A DNA stretch of 64,000 bases, from the NCBI GenBank assembly GCA_004026145.2, contig CP034975.1, forward strand, positions 12,861,582 through 12,925,581. The letters are read 5' to 3'. This document shows positions 62,021 to 64,000 of the stretch, piece by piece (positions within the stretch are counted from its first letter, which is position 1; each line of letters opens with the position of its first letter). The notes below the pieces were generated by a model. It did not search any database. It was not told the DNA's origin and worked only from the letters and a program-made list of their open reading frames with translations. The stretch is from Takifugu bimaculatus (Eukaryota > Chordata > Actinopteri > Tetraodontiformes > Tetraodontidae). Both the position numbers and the translations under genes were made by a program.

Positions 62021-64000
62021 CACATTTTTGCCACTTGTTGCCACAAATTTTTGATTCTATAAATCATCACTGAATTGAACTGAATTGACATGAATAATAC
62101 AGAGCTGCAGACAGTTTGATGAGTTTTGGATTGTTTCAAGTTTTTTAAAAGTAGTCTTGTTTATTACAAATTTTGAATTTTGTCACAACTTAGGAATTCA
62201 TATTTTGGGAATATGGCAAAATTTAAAAACGAATCAAAAGGAACAGGAAGTTGGTGTGTCTTTACCAGTTTTAACGGTTTAGATCCAGATTAGCTCACGG
62301 TCATCCTCACTGGAAAGATCCAGATGTGATGTGACGGTTCCAGCTTGATGAAGAGTCATCTGCACACACGTCATCGGCCAAATACAAACGATTGTTTCGA
62401 CTATTTCTGAACAAAAAGGGCCCCTGGCAACATCCCCCTGAACCCCATAGTTCAGGTTGTGTGTGATAAGTCAAAATTGGGAATAACACATATTCCCAAA
62501 ACTGCTGACTTTTTGAAGCCAAATAAGGTAAGAAAGAAGAAACTGTCAGTCACACCAGAGATAGCACCACAGGGAAAAGCCCCCACAAGCAGGGACCTGC
62601 GATGTGCTGAGAGAAAAGGGAAACTGACTCACTGATTTCTGGTGTGTTTTTTTTCCAAAAATTCTTCAATTTCCTCCTGCAGATCTTTGTCGGTCTTTAA
62701 AAACTTGAGTGTATAAATAGTTCACAACCCAACGGAACAGAAGGAAAAGAGAACAGAGAGGCACTGTGAAGCTGCTACTGATTGATTAACTGATGGTGAT
62801 AAACATTAGAAACAGGTCAGGTGATGGAACAATTTCAGTTTTTATGGAGTGCTGTTGAGGTGTCTGAAAAGTGATGTGTTGCTTTGATCTGAGGAAGGTG
62901 AGGCTTCAAAGATCTGTTCAACCACACCTCAGCCTTTGACTGAGAATATAATCATCATTCTTTAGCCTTCAGGCAAGACTCTGTCTTACACTGCAGATCG
63001 GTTATTACAAGTATGATTAACCGCTACACAAGTATGACAACATTTGCCAGTTTTTTTACATTGTATATGTGTGTTTTCTGCGTGCGTATAGCCATTACCA
63101 AACACAACTATTCTCCAGGGGTTTCTGAATGTTAAGCTAGGTTTACAGTTGCCTTAGTAAGCAGCACCAGCGTGTTGACATTTGTGTGCAGCAGCAGCAG
63201 CAGCAGCGGCAGCAGCAGTGGCAGCAGCGGCAGCGGCAGCGGCAGCAGCGGCAGCGGCAGCGGCACTGAGTCTCGCCTGTGCCAACACCCTCCAACGGTT
63301 GGAGTTCATGTAATGTTCCTGCCTGGTTCCATCAAAACAAATCACTTTGTATCACATGGATAATTGCTCGCAGAACTATTAGAATGTGCAAAGCTGTAAA
63401 ATGAGGTATGTTTGCCTGCAGGGGAAAGAGCAAGTCAGGAAAAGGGATCATCCAAGGCCACCGGAGTGACAGTATTAAGAAAGAAAAGCAGCAAATAAAT
63501 AACCAAGACAGTTGCCAGAAAAAGATAAATGACCCATCAAGAGTGTTCCCACCCTGTTTTCCATCTCCACAATGGAAAACAATTTCGAGCTGAGAGCGAT
63601 GCAAAGCTGTCTTCTGCTTCTTGACACCTGCCAAAACCTCCACAGCTGGAATGTTAATGATGCCGACGAAGAGCTGAAGATGCCCTCAAACGTCAGAGTG
63701 CTAAAGTGCTGATCTCAGATATGGTGAGGAGACACCCTCACACTGAATCCCCCCCGAGTGGCGTGCACCATAAACAATTCAAGCTCCACAGCCTCAGCTT
63801 ATCTTCCTGGCCAAATACTGTCCGTCTGCCCTCCCTCGTCTAAACGCTCCACAGGTTGAGGGCAGGTTGGACGGGGTCAGCAGTTTTATCACCCCCGACA
63901 GCGCTCGCTCATCCGTCCCTTCGGCCCGTCCACCTTTGCTAATGAATTTACGACTCCAGGGGTCAAACAGTCTTCCTGCTCGATTTTTCACCTCGACCTT
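62021..64000. other. Downstream intergenic region
   Basis: No supportable gene. The only notable structure is the CAG/CGG trinucleotide array at 63188-63266. Confidence 0.5.
63188..63266 (+). repeat. Interrupted (GCAGCG)n / (CAG)n trinucleotide array
   Basis: About 79 bases of mixed CAG and CGG triplets with one TGG interruption. Read in frame it gives polyserine-glycine on the plus strand or polyalanine on the minus strand, but no flanking exon was recognised. Confidence 0.9.

Overview
This is vertebrate genomic DNA, almost certainly from a teleost fish and probably a percomorph. Genes are split by GT-AG introns, microsatellites are dense, and the gene order lrrfip1 - rab17 - mlph matches the mammalian order LRRFIP1 - RAB17 - MLPH (human 2q37). 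Exon coordinates below come from reading splice signals and frames by eye. Nothing was aligned.

Left part (1-23.8 kb). The first coding exon of lrrfip1 lies on the minus strand at 899-988. A complete five-exon rab17 lies on the plus strand (3128-4707), divergent from it. A melanophilin gene (mlpha, 11 recognised coding exons) occupies 8145-23802 on the minus strand, tail to tail with rab17. Melanophilin is the Rab27-myosin Va adaptor of pigment-cell transport, and RAB17 is a second trafficking GTPase linked to epithelial sorting and melanocyte output. The large mlpha intron 3 carries two long arrays with opposite strand composition: a decamer minisatellite (about 1 kb) and a GGAT/GGGT tetramer array (about 0.73 kb).

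Middle part (23.8-46.4 kb). This is a gene-poor stretch with dispersed repeats. It holds an internally deleted LTR retroelement (38872 to about 43165), with pol remnants broken by a frameshift and a short envelope-like ORF. It also holds a Tigger/pogo-like non-autonomous DNA transposon (44099-44582) with TA target duplications. A signal-peptide exon at 45901-45980 is followed by a 100-N assembly gap (46339-46438). By gene order this exon could be the start of col6a3, whose body is then missing.

Right part (46.4-64 kb). A kelch-repeat gene on the plus strand (49675-52326) has its last blade in a shifted frame. It is followed by a complete two-exon inhbb (activin/inhibin beta-B, 53934-60530), with a TATA box, a 5.4-kb intron and a roughly 1.5-kb 3' UTR. 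Human INHBB is at 2q14, far from the 2q37 cluster, so either a fish rearrangement or a scaffold join brings the two halves together at the gap.

I found no bacterial-type system, CRISPR array or confident RNA gene. The candidates for something undescribed are the recombinant LTR element with its reduced envelope, the paired intronic arrays, and the synteny break at the gap.
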